A stretch of 64,000 nt of DNA, from NCBI GenBank assembly GCA_002389665.1, contig DGNO01000002.1:764683-828682 (forward strand), read 5' to 3'. Numbering within the stretch: position 1 is the first letter of the stretch; each line of letters begins with the position of its first letter. Under the pieces are notes generated by a model, which saw only the letters and a list, made by a program, of their open reading frames with translations, had not been told where the DNA came from and did not search any database. Made by a program: the position numbers and the translations under genes. The stretch is from Rhodobiaceae bacterium UBA4490. Lineage in GTDB: Bacteria; Pseudomonadota; Alphaproteobacteria; Parvibaculales; Parvibaculaceae. This document shows positions 17,477 through 25,157 of the stretch, in pieces.

Positions 17477-19156
17477 TCACGCAAAAAAGCCATGCAGGAA
17501 CCAGGAAGGCGCGCCGCCCGGAAAGGTGCGGTCCTGGGCACGAGCCTGGGCACGGTCCTGATAAAGCCCGGCGCGAAAGACCCAATAGCGCCGCCCGCGC
17601 ACATCCTCGATGCGGAAATAATCGCGCACTTCTTCAAAGATACCGTCCTGGAGACGCCACCATTCCGGCGCGATCCGCTCCGGCCCTTCGGCGCGCGTTA
17701 CCTGATGAGGCACATGGCGCCAGCGAAAATGCATGGGCGGGCCGTCCGGCACTTCCGCCATCACCTCGATCGGCTCGGGCTTCGTTAAAAGGCGCAGCGG
17801 CCGCAGCGGGCGCGGCGGCGGGCTGCGCAGGGGCGCGGAAGGAAGAGAGGGAGAAGAAGACCAGGCAGCTTCTTTCATGGCCGCCCCCTCCAGCGCCGGG
17901 CGGCTGTGCACAGCGCGCTCGGGCACATGGCTGTCGCACGGGCCTTGCAGGCGCAGCGCCTCGGCGCCAAGGCGCACGGATAGCCGGTCGATAAGCCCGG
18001 CCAGCGCCTCATCCTGCCCGCTCGCGCTCCCCCCTTCCTCGCTCTCTGCCCAGCTGCCCTGGCTTTGCGTAAAAGGCACCGCTTCATCGGCTGAGAGAAT
18101 GAAATATTCCGCCCCGAGCCCGAGATCCATCTGCTCGAAACGCTCTTTGAAAAGCCGTGCGAGATGCGCCTCCTCGCGCACCGGCTGCGCGGTGCGCAAA
18201 GAAAGCGCCGCCACTTGCCCGTCCACCCGCAGCGCCCGGAAAGTCCAGCGCGTGCCGCCCTGTCCTTCACGCACCAGCATGGATTTCAAATCCGCGCTCA
18301 AGCGGCGCAGCACTTCCGGCAGAAAACTCAAATCCTGCACCGGCTCGCTATAGCCTGCATGAGCGCGGAAGGACGGGGCCGGATGCAGCGGGTTCAGACT
18401 TTCTGGCTGGCGGCCGAGCGCCTGATCGAGCCGGAAAAGCACCGCTTCTTCGGCAACGCGCGAGCGGAACCTGCGGGCAAGCGCCAGGCGCGGCATGGCG
18501 TAAAGCTGACCGATCTTCGTCAGACCAAGACGCTGCAGCAGGAGCAGCACCTGCGGTTCGAGCCGCAAAGCCGCCATGGGCAAAGCGGACAAGGCCTCGC
18601 TGACGCCGCCCTGCGGGGCGATGGCGCGGGGCGGGCCGAAACGGGCAAGCGCGCTTGCCGCGCCCACCGTCTGCGCCATGCCGAGATAGGCTTTAAGCCC
18701 CAGCTTTGCGAACTGGCTTTCCATGCGCGCCAGCATCGCCTCTTCCCCACCGAAAAGATGCGCGCAGCCCGTCGCATCGATGAGAAGCCCGTCCTCCCCA
18801 TCTGCCGCCACGAAAGGGCTGTAACGCAGACACCATTCGGCCAGCCCTTGAAGAGCGGTGCGGTCGCCTTCCATATCTGCGGGGGCATGAAGAAGACCGG
18901 GCAGCCGCGCCTTGGCATCGGTCAGCATCATGCCGCGCGCCAGCCCAAGCCGTGCTGCCGTCTCATCCACCGCATGAAGGCGCACCGCGCTTTGCTCCTG
19001 CACGGTCAAAACGAAAGGCGGAACTTCTTTTGCCTTAGCCGGTGCGCGCGAGGGGGAGAATGGCGGCCTCTCCCGCAGGCGGGCTTTCCGTTTTTGGTGC
19101 CGCCGGAAGCGCTCGATCGGCCAATGGGGCAACCATATGGAAACAATGCGTCTCAT
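17477..19156 (-). CDS. imuB: ImuB, catalytically inactive Y-family polymerase-like protein
   Basis: About 559 residues from MRRIVSIWLPHWPIERF, the canonical ImuB N-terminus. The open frame extends 32 codons further upstream but without family similarity. The preferred start lies inside imuA, an overlap of about 122 bases. Y-family palm and little-finger regions are recognisable (LGLARGMMLTDAKARLPGL, LLIDATGCAHLFGGEEAML, LTKIGQLYAMPRLALARRF). ImuB is the bridging subunit that binds the beta clamp, ImuA and DnaE2. The very long C-terminal part is Arg/Pro rich. Confidence 0.92.
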   Translation of the reverse strand: MRRIVSIWLPHWPIERFRRHQKRKARLRERPPFSPSRAPAKAKEVPPFVLTVQEQSAVRLHAVDETAARLGLARGMMLTDAKARLPGLLHAPADMEGDRTALQGLAEWCLRYSPFVAADGEDGLLIDATGCAHLFGGEEAMLARMESQFAKLGLKAYLGMAQTVGAASALARFGPPRAIAPQGGVSEALSALPMAALRLEPQVLLLLQRLGLTKIGQLYAMPRLALARRFRSRVAEEAVLFRLDQALGRQPESLNPLHPAPSFRAHAGYSEPVQDLSFLPEVLRRLSADLKSMLVREGQGGTRWTFRALRVDGQVAALSLRTAQPVREEAHLARLFKERFEQMDLGLGAEYFILSADEAVPFTQSQGSWAESEEGGSASGQDEALAGLIDRLSVRLGAEALRLQGPCDSHVPERAVHSRPALEGAAMKEAAWSSSPSLPSAPLRSPPPRPLRPLRLLTKPEPIEVMAEVPDGPPMHFRWRHVPHQVTRAEGPERIAPEWWRLQDGIFEEVRDYFRIEDVRGRRYWVFRAGLYQDRAQARAQDRTFPGGAPSWFLHGFFA

Positions 19157-19862
19157 GATCCCATTCCATCGTGACCCTGAAGGGCATGGGCCCTGCCTTC
19201 GCTTTTTCCAGCTCCACCTGCCAGCGCGCGGCGCCGGGCGCTGCAGGATCATGCACCTGGCGCCCGCTCGGTGCCGGGCGGATGCGCAGCCGGGTCAGCG
19301 CGGCACTCGCCTCTTTGCGTTCAAGCGGGCGGATGAGCCAGCAGGGCATCCGGTGCTCCGCTGCCAAAAGCGACAGCCGGCGGCTTTCGGTGAGCCCGAC
19401 ATCTCCTGCCTCCCCAAGCGCCCCGGCAAGCGCGCCTGCCTTTAAGCCCTCTTCCAGCGCCCAAAGCACATCGAGGCTTGAGCGCGCATAAAGCGTGAGA
19501 AGCCGCTCCGGCGACACCCCCGCATCCAAAAGCCCCGGCCCGTATGGCGCGCCGAACTCACGCCGGTCTTCAAGCCGCATCGCCCATAAAAAGACGGCTT
19601 GCCCCCTTCTCTGCCTTTGCCGCTGCCGGGCCGCCAGCATGGCAAGGGCAAAACCGCGCGCCGCACTCATATCCTCATAAGAAGCGGTCAGTTCATGCAG
19701 CCCCGGCCGCAGGATGAGCCGCGCCGGGTCCGCCGCTTCTTCACGCGGCAGGGCAGCCGGTGCCTCTTCCAGAACCGGCGCGCTCTGCTCGATTTCGGCA
19801 ATAGACTGCCGAAGCCGCGCCATAAGGGCGCTGCGGGATGTGCCGCGGGTCTCCCCGGACAT
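19035..19862 (-). CDS. imuA: ImuA, RecA-like mutasome accessory protein
   Basis: 275 residues, first gene of the imuA-imuB-dnaE2 operon. Features of the family are visible: an N-terminal helix (LMARLRQSIAEIEQ), LRPGLHEL, a degenerate RecA-like core (RGQAVFLWAMRLEDRREFGAPYGPGLLDAGVSPERLLTLYARSSLDVLWALEEGL) and the LTESRRLSLLAAEHRMPCWLIRP strand-helix region. A LexA box lies 29-43 bases upstream. ImuA is thought to limit or target RecA at damage sites. Confidence 0.88.
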   Translation of the reverse strand: MSGETRGTSRSALMARLRQSIAEIEQSAPVLEEAPAALPREEAADPARLILRPGLHELTASYEDMSAARGFALAMLAARQRQRQRRGQAVFLWAMRLEDRREFGAPYGPGLLDAGVSPERLLTLYARSSLDVLWALEEGLKAGALAGALGEAGDVGLTESRRLSLLAAEHRMPCWLIRPLERKEASAALTRLRIRPAPSGRQVHDPAAPGAARWQVELEKAKAGPMPFRVTMEWDHETHCFHMVAPLADRALPAAPKTESPPAGEAAILPLARTG

Positions 19863-19890
19863 GGGCTTACCTCTTTCGATATTCCCTTAT

Positions 19891-19905
19891 GTTCTTATTT
19901 TGTTC
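19891..19905. promoter_or_regulatory. LexA (SOS) box of the mutasome operon
   Basis: GTTC-N7-GTTC exactly (GTTCTTATTTTGTTC), the direct-repeat SOS box used by alphaproteobacterial LexA. It lies in the imuA promoter region, 29-43 bases before the start, so LexA would block transcription of all three genes until DNA damage. Confidence 0.88.
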
Positions 19906-19956
19906 TCATGCTGGAGTCAAGCCGCCAGGAATCCGGAACAGCGACAGAAAGAGGGC

Positions 19957-20979
19957 TTAAAGCAGCCGCAGCACCGCCTCGACATCCGCTTTTTCAGTGG
20001 AAAAAGAGGCAACGAAGCGGGCAAGCGGCCGGCTTTCCCCGGCAATATCCCAGGGCGCGAACTCTACGCCCGCTTTGAAAAGCGCCCGCTGCTGCTCTTT
20101 GGAGAGGAACGCAAAAACCTCATTGCCCTCTGCGGGATAGGCAAGCGCGATGCCCTTTTCCTGAAAACCCGCGGCAAGCAGCGCGGCCATCTCGTTCGCC
20201 TGCCGGGCGAGCCGCAGCCAGAGGCCTCCTTCCAGATAGGCCTCCATCTGCGCGGCAAGGAAACGGCCCTTGGAGAAAAGCTGCCCGCCGCGTTTGCGCA
20301 GCCGGGCAAAATCGCGCGCTTTTTCAGGATCGAAAAAGATCACCGCCTCGACGCCAAGCGCGCCGTTCTTCGTTGCCCCGAAACAAAGAACATCCACCCC
20401 TGCCTTCCAGCTCATTTCGGCGGGCGTGCAGCCAAGCGCAGCGAGCGCATTGGCAAAGCGCGCGCCGTCCATATGAACGGCCATATCCTTTTCATGCGCA
20501 AGGGCGCTTAAGGACCGCAATTCATCGAGGCTGTAAAGCGTGCCCGCCTCGCTTTGCTGCGTCAGGCTCAAAAGCGCGGGCTGCTGGCGGTGCACACCGC
20601 CGGAGCTCCAGAAGGTCAGCGCTTCTTCCAGCGCGGGGCGGGTGATGCGCCCCGCCTCCCCGCCCACGGGCACAAGCTTTGCGCCATGGGTGAAAAACTC
20701 CGGCGCGCCGCATTCATCCACATGGATATGGCTTTCTTCATGGCAAAGCACGGCGCGGTGCGGAGGCACATAAGTGGAGAGCGCCAGGGAATTGGCCGCC
20801 GTGCCCGTTGCCACCAGAAAGGCGGAAAGCTCGCACTCGAAAATCTCGGCAAGACGCGCCTCGACACGTTTCGTGATCTCATCGCTGCCATAAGAGGCGC
20901 TATAGCCGCCCGCCGCCTTTGCCAGCGCTTCGATAATCTCCGGCGCAGCCCCGCTCGTATTGTCACTGCCGAAATGCAT
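19957..20979 (-). CDS. ltaE: Low-specificity L-threonine aldolase
   Basis: 340 residues, aminotransferase class V/fold type I PLP enzyme. SDNTSGAAPEIIEAL at the start, VHMDGARFANALAALG and the PLP lysine K204 in LCFGATKNGALGVEAVIFF are standard threonine aldolase landmarks. It cleaves L-(allo-)threonine to glycine and acetaldehyde in the cytoplasm. Some homologues act on phenylserine. Monocistronic; the 3' end is 52 bases before the LexA box of imuA. Confidence 0.9.
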   Translation of the reverse strand: MHFGSDNTSGAAPEIIEALAKAAGGYSASYGSDEITKRVEARLAEIFECELSAFLVATGTAANSLALSTYVPPHRAVLCHEESHIHVDECGAPEFFTHGAKLVPVGGEAGRITRPALEEALTFWSSGGVHRQQPALLSLTQQSEAGTLYSLDELRSLSALAHEKDMAVHMDGARFANALAALGCTPAEMSWKAGVDVLCFGATKNGALGVEAVIFFDPEKARDFARLRKRGGQLFSKGRFLAAQMEAYLEGGLWLRLARQANEMAALLAAGFQEKGIALAYPAEGNEVFAFLSKEQQRALFKAGVEFAPWDIAGESRPLARFVASFSTEKADVEAVLRLL

Positions 20980-21009
20980 GCGCGCTCCAAAACAAAAGAG
21001 GGAGAAAAA

Positions 21010-21675
21010 TCAGGCTCGGTCTTCCGGCGGAAAAAGCGGTTCGGGATCGCCGCTTTTCCATTGCGGATATTTTTTCATCACAGCCGCAAAAAGCGCGCTG
21101 GACAAGAAGTTTTCCAGCCAGCGCTGCACGCGCGGCAAAGATTGTTCATCGAACCAGGCTTTGTCCACGAAAGCGAACTGGCGCACGAAAGGCGCGATCG
21201 CGATATCCGCATAAGATTTTTTAGCACCGAAGAGAAAAGGCTCATCACCAAGACGCGCCTCGAGCCTTTGAAGAAAGGTAAGGCCTGCCTCCCGGTGTTC
21301 TTCCGGCTCCGCGCCTTCATAGCGGTTTGCGTATTTATAGCGGTCGAGATGCGGTTTGAACTCTTCTTCCGTCTCAGCGATCAGCGCTTCGGCTTCTTCA
21401 CGTTCGCCCGGCGAGAGCGCCATCAAGCCTTCCGGATCACGCTGTTCCAGCGCCCAGCGCATGACATCGAAACTTTCTTCCACCACTTTGCCTTCCGGCA
21501 GGACAAGCACCGGCACTGTGCCCTTGGGCGAGGCTTCAAGCATTTCGGCCGGCTTGTCGCGCAGCACCACTTCGCGCAAGCGGCAAGGAATGCCCGCGGA
21601 GAAAAGCGCCATGCGCGCGCGCATCGCATAAGGACAGCGGCGGAAGCTATAAAGAATGGGAAGCGGGGCATCCAT
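21010..21675 (-). CDS. Glutathione S-transferase family protein
   Basis: 221 residues. Thioredoxin-like N-terminal domain (ILYSFRRCPYAMRARMALFSAGI, with CPYA in place of a CxxC, and the TVPVLVL cis-proline plus EESFDVMRW glutathione contacts) and an all-helical C-terminal domain. The CPYA motif resembles omega-class GSTs and glutaredoxin-like reductases rather than detoxifying classes. The start overlaps the trhO stop by one base (TGATG), so the pair is translationally coupled. Confidence 0.87.
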   Translation of the reverse strand: MDAPLPILYSFRRCPYAMRARMALFSAGIPCRLREVVLRDKPAEMLEASPKGTVPVLVLPEGKVVEESFDVMRWALEQRDPEGLMALSPGEREEAEALIAETEEEFKPHLDRYKYANRYEGAEPEEHREAGLTFLQRLEARLGDEPFLFGAKKSYADIAIAPFVRQFAFVDKAWFDEQSLPRVQRWLENFLSSALFAAVMKKYPQWKSGDPEPLFPPEDRA

Positions 21676-22640
21676 CAGGAGGCCTCTTTCTTCAAATCCA
21701 GCTTCTTCTTCAAACCCAGCTTCTGGCCCGGCTTGTCGCCCAGATGCACCTCGCCGCGCGCTTCGGCAAGTTCCATCTGCATCTGGCGCTGGGCGAAGCG
21801 GTAGCGCTGTTCCTCGCTCAAATCCGCATGGCAATGCGGGCAGGAAACGCCTTCCATATAATGAGGCGAGGCTTTGTCTTCCGCGCTGATGGGATGGCGG
21901 CAGCCATGGCAAAGATCGTATGTTCCCTCGCCAAGGCCGTGCGTGACCGCGACGCGCTGATCGAAGACGAAACATTCCCCGCGCCAAAGGCTTTCGTCTT
22001 CGGGCACGGTTTCCAGATATTTCAAAATGCCGCCTTCAAGGTGATAGACCTCATCGAAGCCCTTTTCCTTCATGAAAGCCGTTGCCTTTTCGCAGCGGAT
22101 GCCGCCGGTGCAGAACATCGCCACCTTCGGCTTGTTCTTCAGCGCCGTGGTCTCTTCCACCCAGGCGGGAAACTCCCGGAAACTATGAGTGCGCGGATTG
22201 ACCGCGCCCTCGAAGGTGCCGATCTCCACCTCATAATCGTTGCGCGTATCGATGACGATGACATCGGGCGCGGAAATGAGCGCGTTCCAGTCTTCCGGTT
22301 TAACATAAGTGCCGACATTGCGGACGGGGTCGAGCCCCGGCACGCCAAGCGTGACGATCTCTTTCTTCAGCCGCACTTTAAGGCGCAGGAACGGCATCTC
22401 CGCCGCCCAGCTTTCTTTATGCTCAAGGCCTGCGAAACGCGCATCCTCGCGCAGCCAGGAAAGAAACCCGCGCATCGCCCGCTCAGGCCCGGCAATGGTG
22501 CCGTTGATCCCTTCATGGGCAAGCAGCAGCGTGCCCTTGATGCCGCCGGCACGCGCCATTTCCTCGATCTTCGGCTGCAGCGCGGCAAAATCCGGCAGGT
22601 CCACGAACTTATAAAGAGCGGCGACCAGAAAACGGCTCAT
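21675..22640 (-). CDS. trhO: tRNA uridine(34) hydroxylase TrhO (rhodanese-related)
   Basis: 321 residues from [13 protein letters not shown]; the frame could begin five codons earlier but this start fits the family. N-terminal UPF0176 domain ([19 protein letters not shown]) and a rhodanese domain with active-site cysteine in [19 protein letters not shown]-terminal segment has paired cysteines ([19 protein letters not shown]), probably a zinc knuckle. TrhO hydroxylates the wobble uridine of tRNAs to ho5U using prephenate-independent oxygen chemistry. First gene of a two-gene unit with the GST. Confidence 0.93.
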   Translation of the reverse strand: MSRFLVAALYKFVDLPDFAALQPKIEEMARAGGIKGTLLLAHEGINGTIAGPERAMRGFLSWLREDARFAGLEHKESWAAEMPFLRLKVRLKKEIVTLGVPGLDPVRNVGTYVKPEDWNALISAPDVIVIDTRNDYEVEIGTFEGAVNPRTHSFREFPAWVEETTALKNKPKVAMFCTGGIRCEKATAFMKEKGFDEVYHLEGGILKYLETVPEDESLWRGECFVFDQRVAVTHGLGEGTYDLCHGCRHPISAEDKASPHYMEGVSCPHCHADLSEEQRYRFAQRQMQMELAEARGEVHLGDKPGQKLGLKKKLDLKKEAS

Positions 22641-22720
22641 CGCAAAATCCCTCACAAACTCCGGCCCTTATAGCTCTTTGGCGGGGAAACGTAAAATACC
22701 GGCGCCTGGAATGAGACACG

Positions 22721-22750
22721 AAAAAGCCGGGCAGAACGGCCCGGCTTCAT
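22721..22750 (-). terminator. Rho-independent terminator of the envelope/stress operon
   Basis: AAGCCGGGC and GCCCGGCTT form the stem, and on the minus strand the hairpin is followed by TTTTT. It lies just after the stop at 22772. Confidence 0.8.
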
Positions 22751-22771
22751 CGCCCCTATTGGGAAACAGCG

Positions 22772-23542
22772 TTAATGGCGCAAGAGCCCGTCCCGCGCCT
22801 GGTCCAGCTTCTCGCTGGCCTTGCGCATGGCCTCGGCGGCCTTTTCATCCGCCGCACGGGCATAGCGCGAGCCTTCTTCCTTGGCTTCGCGCATCACCGC
22901 GTCGCGGGCCTCGCCCATCGTCACGTCCTCGGCTCTTGTGCGGGAGAAATACCCGGCCAGTGCCGCCCCGGCGGCAAGGCCGATAAGGCCCGTGACGAGG
23001 GGGTGGGCCTCATAGGTTTCCTTCACCTTGCGCCCGGCCTGGCGGGAAGCTTCGGCGGCTTCTTCGCCCGCATGACGGGCACGTTCCTGCGCGGCGCGCA
23101 TTTTCTCGCGTCCGGCAGCCGCCGCCCTTGAAACGGGCCCATGGCCGTTAAGGCGTTCCGCTTCGTAACGCTCATCTTCCGCCGACGGGCTTTCATAAAC
23201 AAAACCGTCATCGGCGCGCTCATCCGCACTGCGGGTACGTGCCGCTTCTGCCGCGCGTTTCGGTTTTTGCGTGCCCAGCGAATAGGCGAGCCAGGCAATG
23301 CCCGCCGCCGTCAGAGCGGAGGGAAGCGGGTGTTCCTGCACCGTGCGTTTGGCTTGATCCATCATCTTTCCGGTATCCACATCTCTCAGGCTTTCCAGCG
23401 CGAAATCCACGATCTGGTTCGCCGAAATCGAATTTCTGAGCTCGTCGAAGTCGGATTGCACGGCCGAGCGGGCCGCACGCACCTGCGCTTGTGCTTCTTC
23501 GGCGGTCTCTTTCGGGAAGTCGTTCACCTGTCGCTTATTCAT
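22772..23542 (-). CDS. Conserved hypothetical membrane-associated protein (DUF3618-like)
   Basis: 256 residues. The N-terminal part (residues 10-65) resembles DUF3618, with KRTVQEHPLPSALTAAGIAWLAYSLG at about 66-90 forming one membrane segment. A second segment, HPLVTGLIGLAAGAALAGYF, lies at about 181-200. Between and after them are long charged helices very rich in Ala, Arg and Glu, likely coiled coils. Last gene of a three-gene operon; its start overlaps the upstream stop by four bases (ATGA). Related operons in alphaproteobacteria are tied to starvation or general stress. Confidence 0.75.
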   Translation of the reverse strand: MNKRQVNDFPKETAEEAQAQVRAARSAVQSDFDELRNSISANQIVDFALESLRDVDTGKMMDQAKRTVQEHPLPSALTAAGIAWLAYSLGTQKPKRAAEAARTRSADERADDGFVYESPSAEDERYEAERLNGHGPVSRAAAAGREKMRAAQERARHAGEEAAEASRQAGRKVKETYEAHPLVTGLIGLAAGAALAGYFSRTRAEDVTMGEARDAVMREAKEEGSRYARAADEKAAEAMRKASEKLDQARDGLLRH

Positions 23543-23937
23543 GAGAAATTCTCCTTTATTGCCGATTTGTCGCGTCTGAATTCACGGATCGTGCGGCGGG
23601 GCAGAAGGTTCTCGCGCCGGAGCCGGCTAAGGCCCCAATAGATGCAAACCGCACCGATACTGCCGACCCCGACCGCAACGAGGAGCGCGGCCCAAGGCAG
23701 ACTGAGACCGGCATCCACCAGCACCGCGATGAGCGCGGCGATAAGGCAAAGCAGCGCCGCCAGCGCCAGAAGGAACCCGGCCAGCACGGCCAATCCGGCC
23801 CGCACAAGCTGCGATGACTTTTCTTCCGCCTCCCGCTTGAGCAGATCGAATTCCTGCTCAAGGAGGCGGGAAAGGTTACGCAACAGATCGCTCAGGATCT
23901 GGGTGATGCCGCGCGGCTCTTTCGGATCTAAGGCCAT
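23539..23937 (-). CDS. Phage-holin-superfamily/holin-X-like membrane protein
   Basis: 132 residues. A basic/acidic N-terminal helix (ITQILSDLLRNLSRLLEQEFDLLKREAEEK) is followed by two membrane helices at about 47-70 and 79-100 and a basic tail. This layout is typical of the PF07332-type holin-X family, which is chromosomal and not linked to phage. Probable role in envelope physiology. Middle gene of the operon, 10 bases after the upstream stop. Confidence 0.78.
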   Translation of the reverse strand: MALDPKEPRGITQILSDLLRNLSRLLEQEFDLLKREAEEKSSQLVRAGLAVLAGFLLALAALLCLIAALIAVLVDAGLSLPWAALLVAVGVGSIGAVCIYWGLSRLRRENLLPRRTIREFRRDKSAIKENFS

Positions 23938-23947
23938 AGTGCCTCGC

Positions 23948-24355
23948 TCACGCGCGCGGCGGCCGGCTGTTCAAGAAACGCATGAGCACGAAGCCCGCTG
24001 CTGCCGCTCCAAGCGCAAATTCCACGGGCCGCTCTTCGGCAAATGCCGATGCCTTGCCGTAAAGCTCGCGCGGCGAGGAGCGGTCCAACTCCCGCGATAC
24101 TTTATCGAGCAGCACCGCCACTTGCTCGGCGCAAGCGCCGATCATGGCATCTTCCGGCTCGACCGTGCGCGCCACTTGGCGGAAATGATCGCCATAGCCG
24201 CGCGCAAATTCCGCCGCCGGATGAAAAGGCTCATCCAAAAAGGAACGGGCCTCTTCCTTGGCCTCTTGCGCGTGCTCCCGGAATTCCTTCCAGGCCTCGC
24301 TGCTTTCCTGAAACTGCGAGGCGGCGAAATCTTCTGCTTCTTGGCGCGTGACCAT
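23948..24355 (-). CDS. Hypothetical protein, nutrient-deprivation-induced-protein type
   Basis: 135 residues. A long acidic amphipathic helix (ASQFQESSEAWKEFREHAQEAKEEARSFL) precedes one hydrophobic helix near the C-terminus (EFALGAAAAGFVLMRFL) and a basic end. First gene of the operon with the holin-like and DUF3618-like proteins. I did not find a clear sigma-EcfG promoter (GGAAC-N16/17-CGTT) in the 140 bases upstream. Confidence 0.7.
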   Translation of the reverse strand: MVTRQEAEDFAASQFQESSEAWKEFREHAQEAKEEARSFLDEPFHPAAEFARGYGDHFRQVARTVEPEDAMIGACAEQVAVLLDKVSRELDRSSPRELYGKASAFAEERPVEFALGAAAAGFVLMRFLNSRPPRA

Positions 24356-24496
24356 AGCTGCCTCCCGTCTCTTCAGACATTACGCGCACCTGCCAAAGCA
24401 CCGGGCACAAGACGCCGGGCCCGGCAGGCCGTCTAGGAAATAAACGCGCCACAGCCTGTGCAGTTCACGGAAAGAGGCTGCAAAACGGGAGAGAGA

Positions 24497-25054
24497 TCAG
24501 GCCGCGCGCTGGTGGCGGCCTTCTTCCACTTCTTCCACGATTTTGGCAATGAAATGGGAAAGGTCATCCGGCTTACGGCTCGTCACGATGCCCCAATCGG
24601 ACACGACGGGTTCGTCCGTCCATTTACCGCCCGCATTTTCCATATCTGTGCGGATCGAATGATAAGATGTGACTTTGCGCCCCTTCACGAGACCTGCCTC
24701 GATGAGAAGCCAGGGCGCATGGCAGATCGCGCCGATCACCTTGCCCTTATCGGCAAACGCCTTGATGAGCTCCAGCGCCTGCGGATTGACCCGCAAGAGA
24801 TCCGGATTGATCTGCCCGCCGGGCAGAACCAGCGCATCATAGTCAGCCTCACTGACCTTGCTGAGCGGCACATTGACGGGCACCGCCGCGCCCCAATCGC
24901 CGCCATCCCAGCCGCGAATTTGCCCTTCTTCCGGCGAGGCGACGTCCACCTTCGCGCCCTTCGCCCGCAGCTCTTCCAGAGGCTTGAGAAGTTCGCTCTG
25001 CTCGAACCCATGCGTAGCAAGAATAAGGATTTTCGCATTACCTATCTTCGGCAT
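24497..25054 (-). CDS. DJ-1/PfpI family protein (protease/chaperone/glyoxalase type)
   Basis: 185 residues from an ATG preceded by GGAG. Flavodoxin-like fold with the nucleophile in VIGAICHAPWLLIEAG and an upstream acidic residue (LATHGFEQSEL). The length and the KVTSYHSIRTDMENAGGKWTDEPVV segment fit the PfpI/YhbO/HchA-related group of deglycase or stress proteins. Monocistronic; a terminator lies between it and the convergent-side BCCT gene. Exact activity cannot be assigned from sequence. Confidence 0.88.
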   Translation of the reverse strand: MPKIGNAKILILATHGFEQSELLKPLEELRAKGAKVDVASPEEGQIRGWDGGDWGAAVPVNVPLSKVSEADYDALVLPGGQINPDLLRVNPQALELIKAFADKGKVIGAICHAPWLLIEAGLVKGRKVTSYHSIRTDMENAGGKWTDEPVVSDWGIVTSRKPDDLSHFIAKIVEEVEEGRHQRAA

Positions 25055-25098
25055 AACCAGCTCCTTGGATTCTGTGTCAGCTATGCCAGGAAAACGCA

Positions 25099-25132
25099 AA
25101 AAGGGCTCTGCCTGTTCCGGCAAAGCCCTTTC
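25099..25132 (-). terminator. Rho-independent terminator after the BCCT gene
   Basis: AAGGGCTCTGCC with GGCAAAGCCCTT form a stem flanked by A and T tracts. It lies between the transporter stop at 25158 and the PfpI start. Confidence 0.7.
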
Positions 25133-25157
25133 CTTACCGGATTGCGATGGTTGGGCG

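Noticed and set aside
23539..23937. Prophage remnant, because of the holin-like protein
   Set aside because: No other phage gene nearby; this holin-X type is a normal chromosomal family in stress operons.
24356..24496. General stress (EcfG) promoter before the envelope operon
   Set aside because: I searched for GGAAC-N16/17-CGTT on the relevant strand and found no acceptable match.
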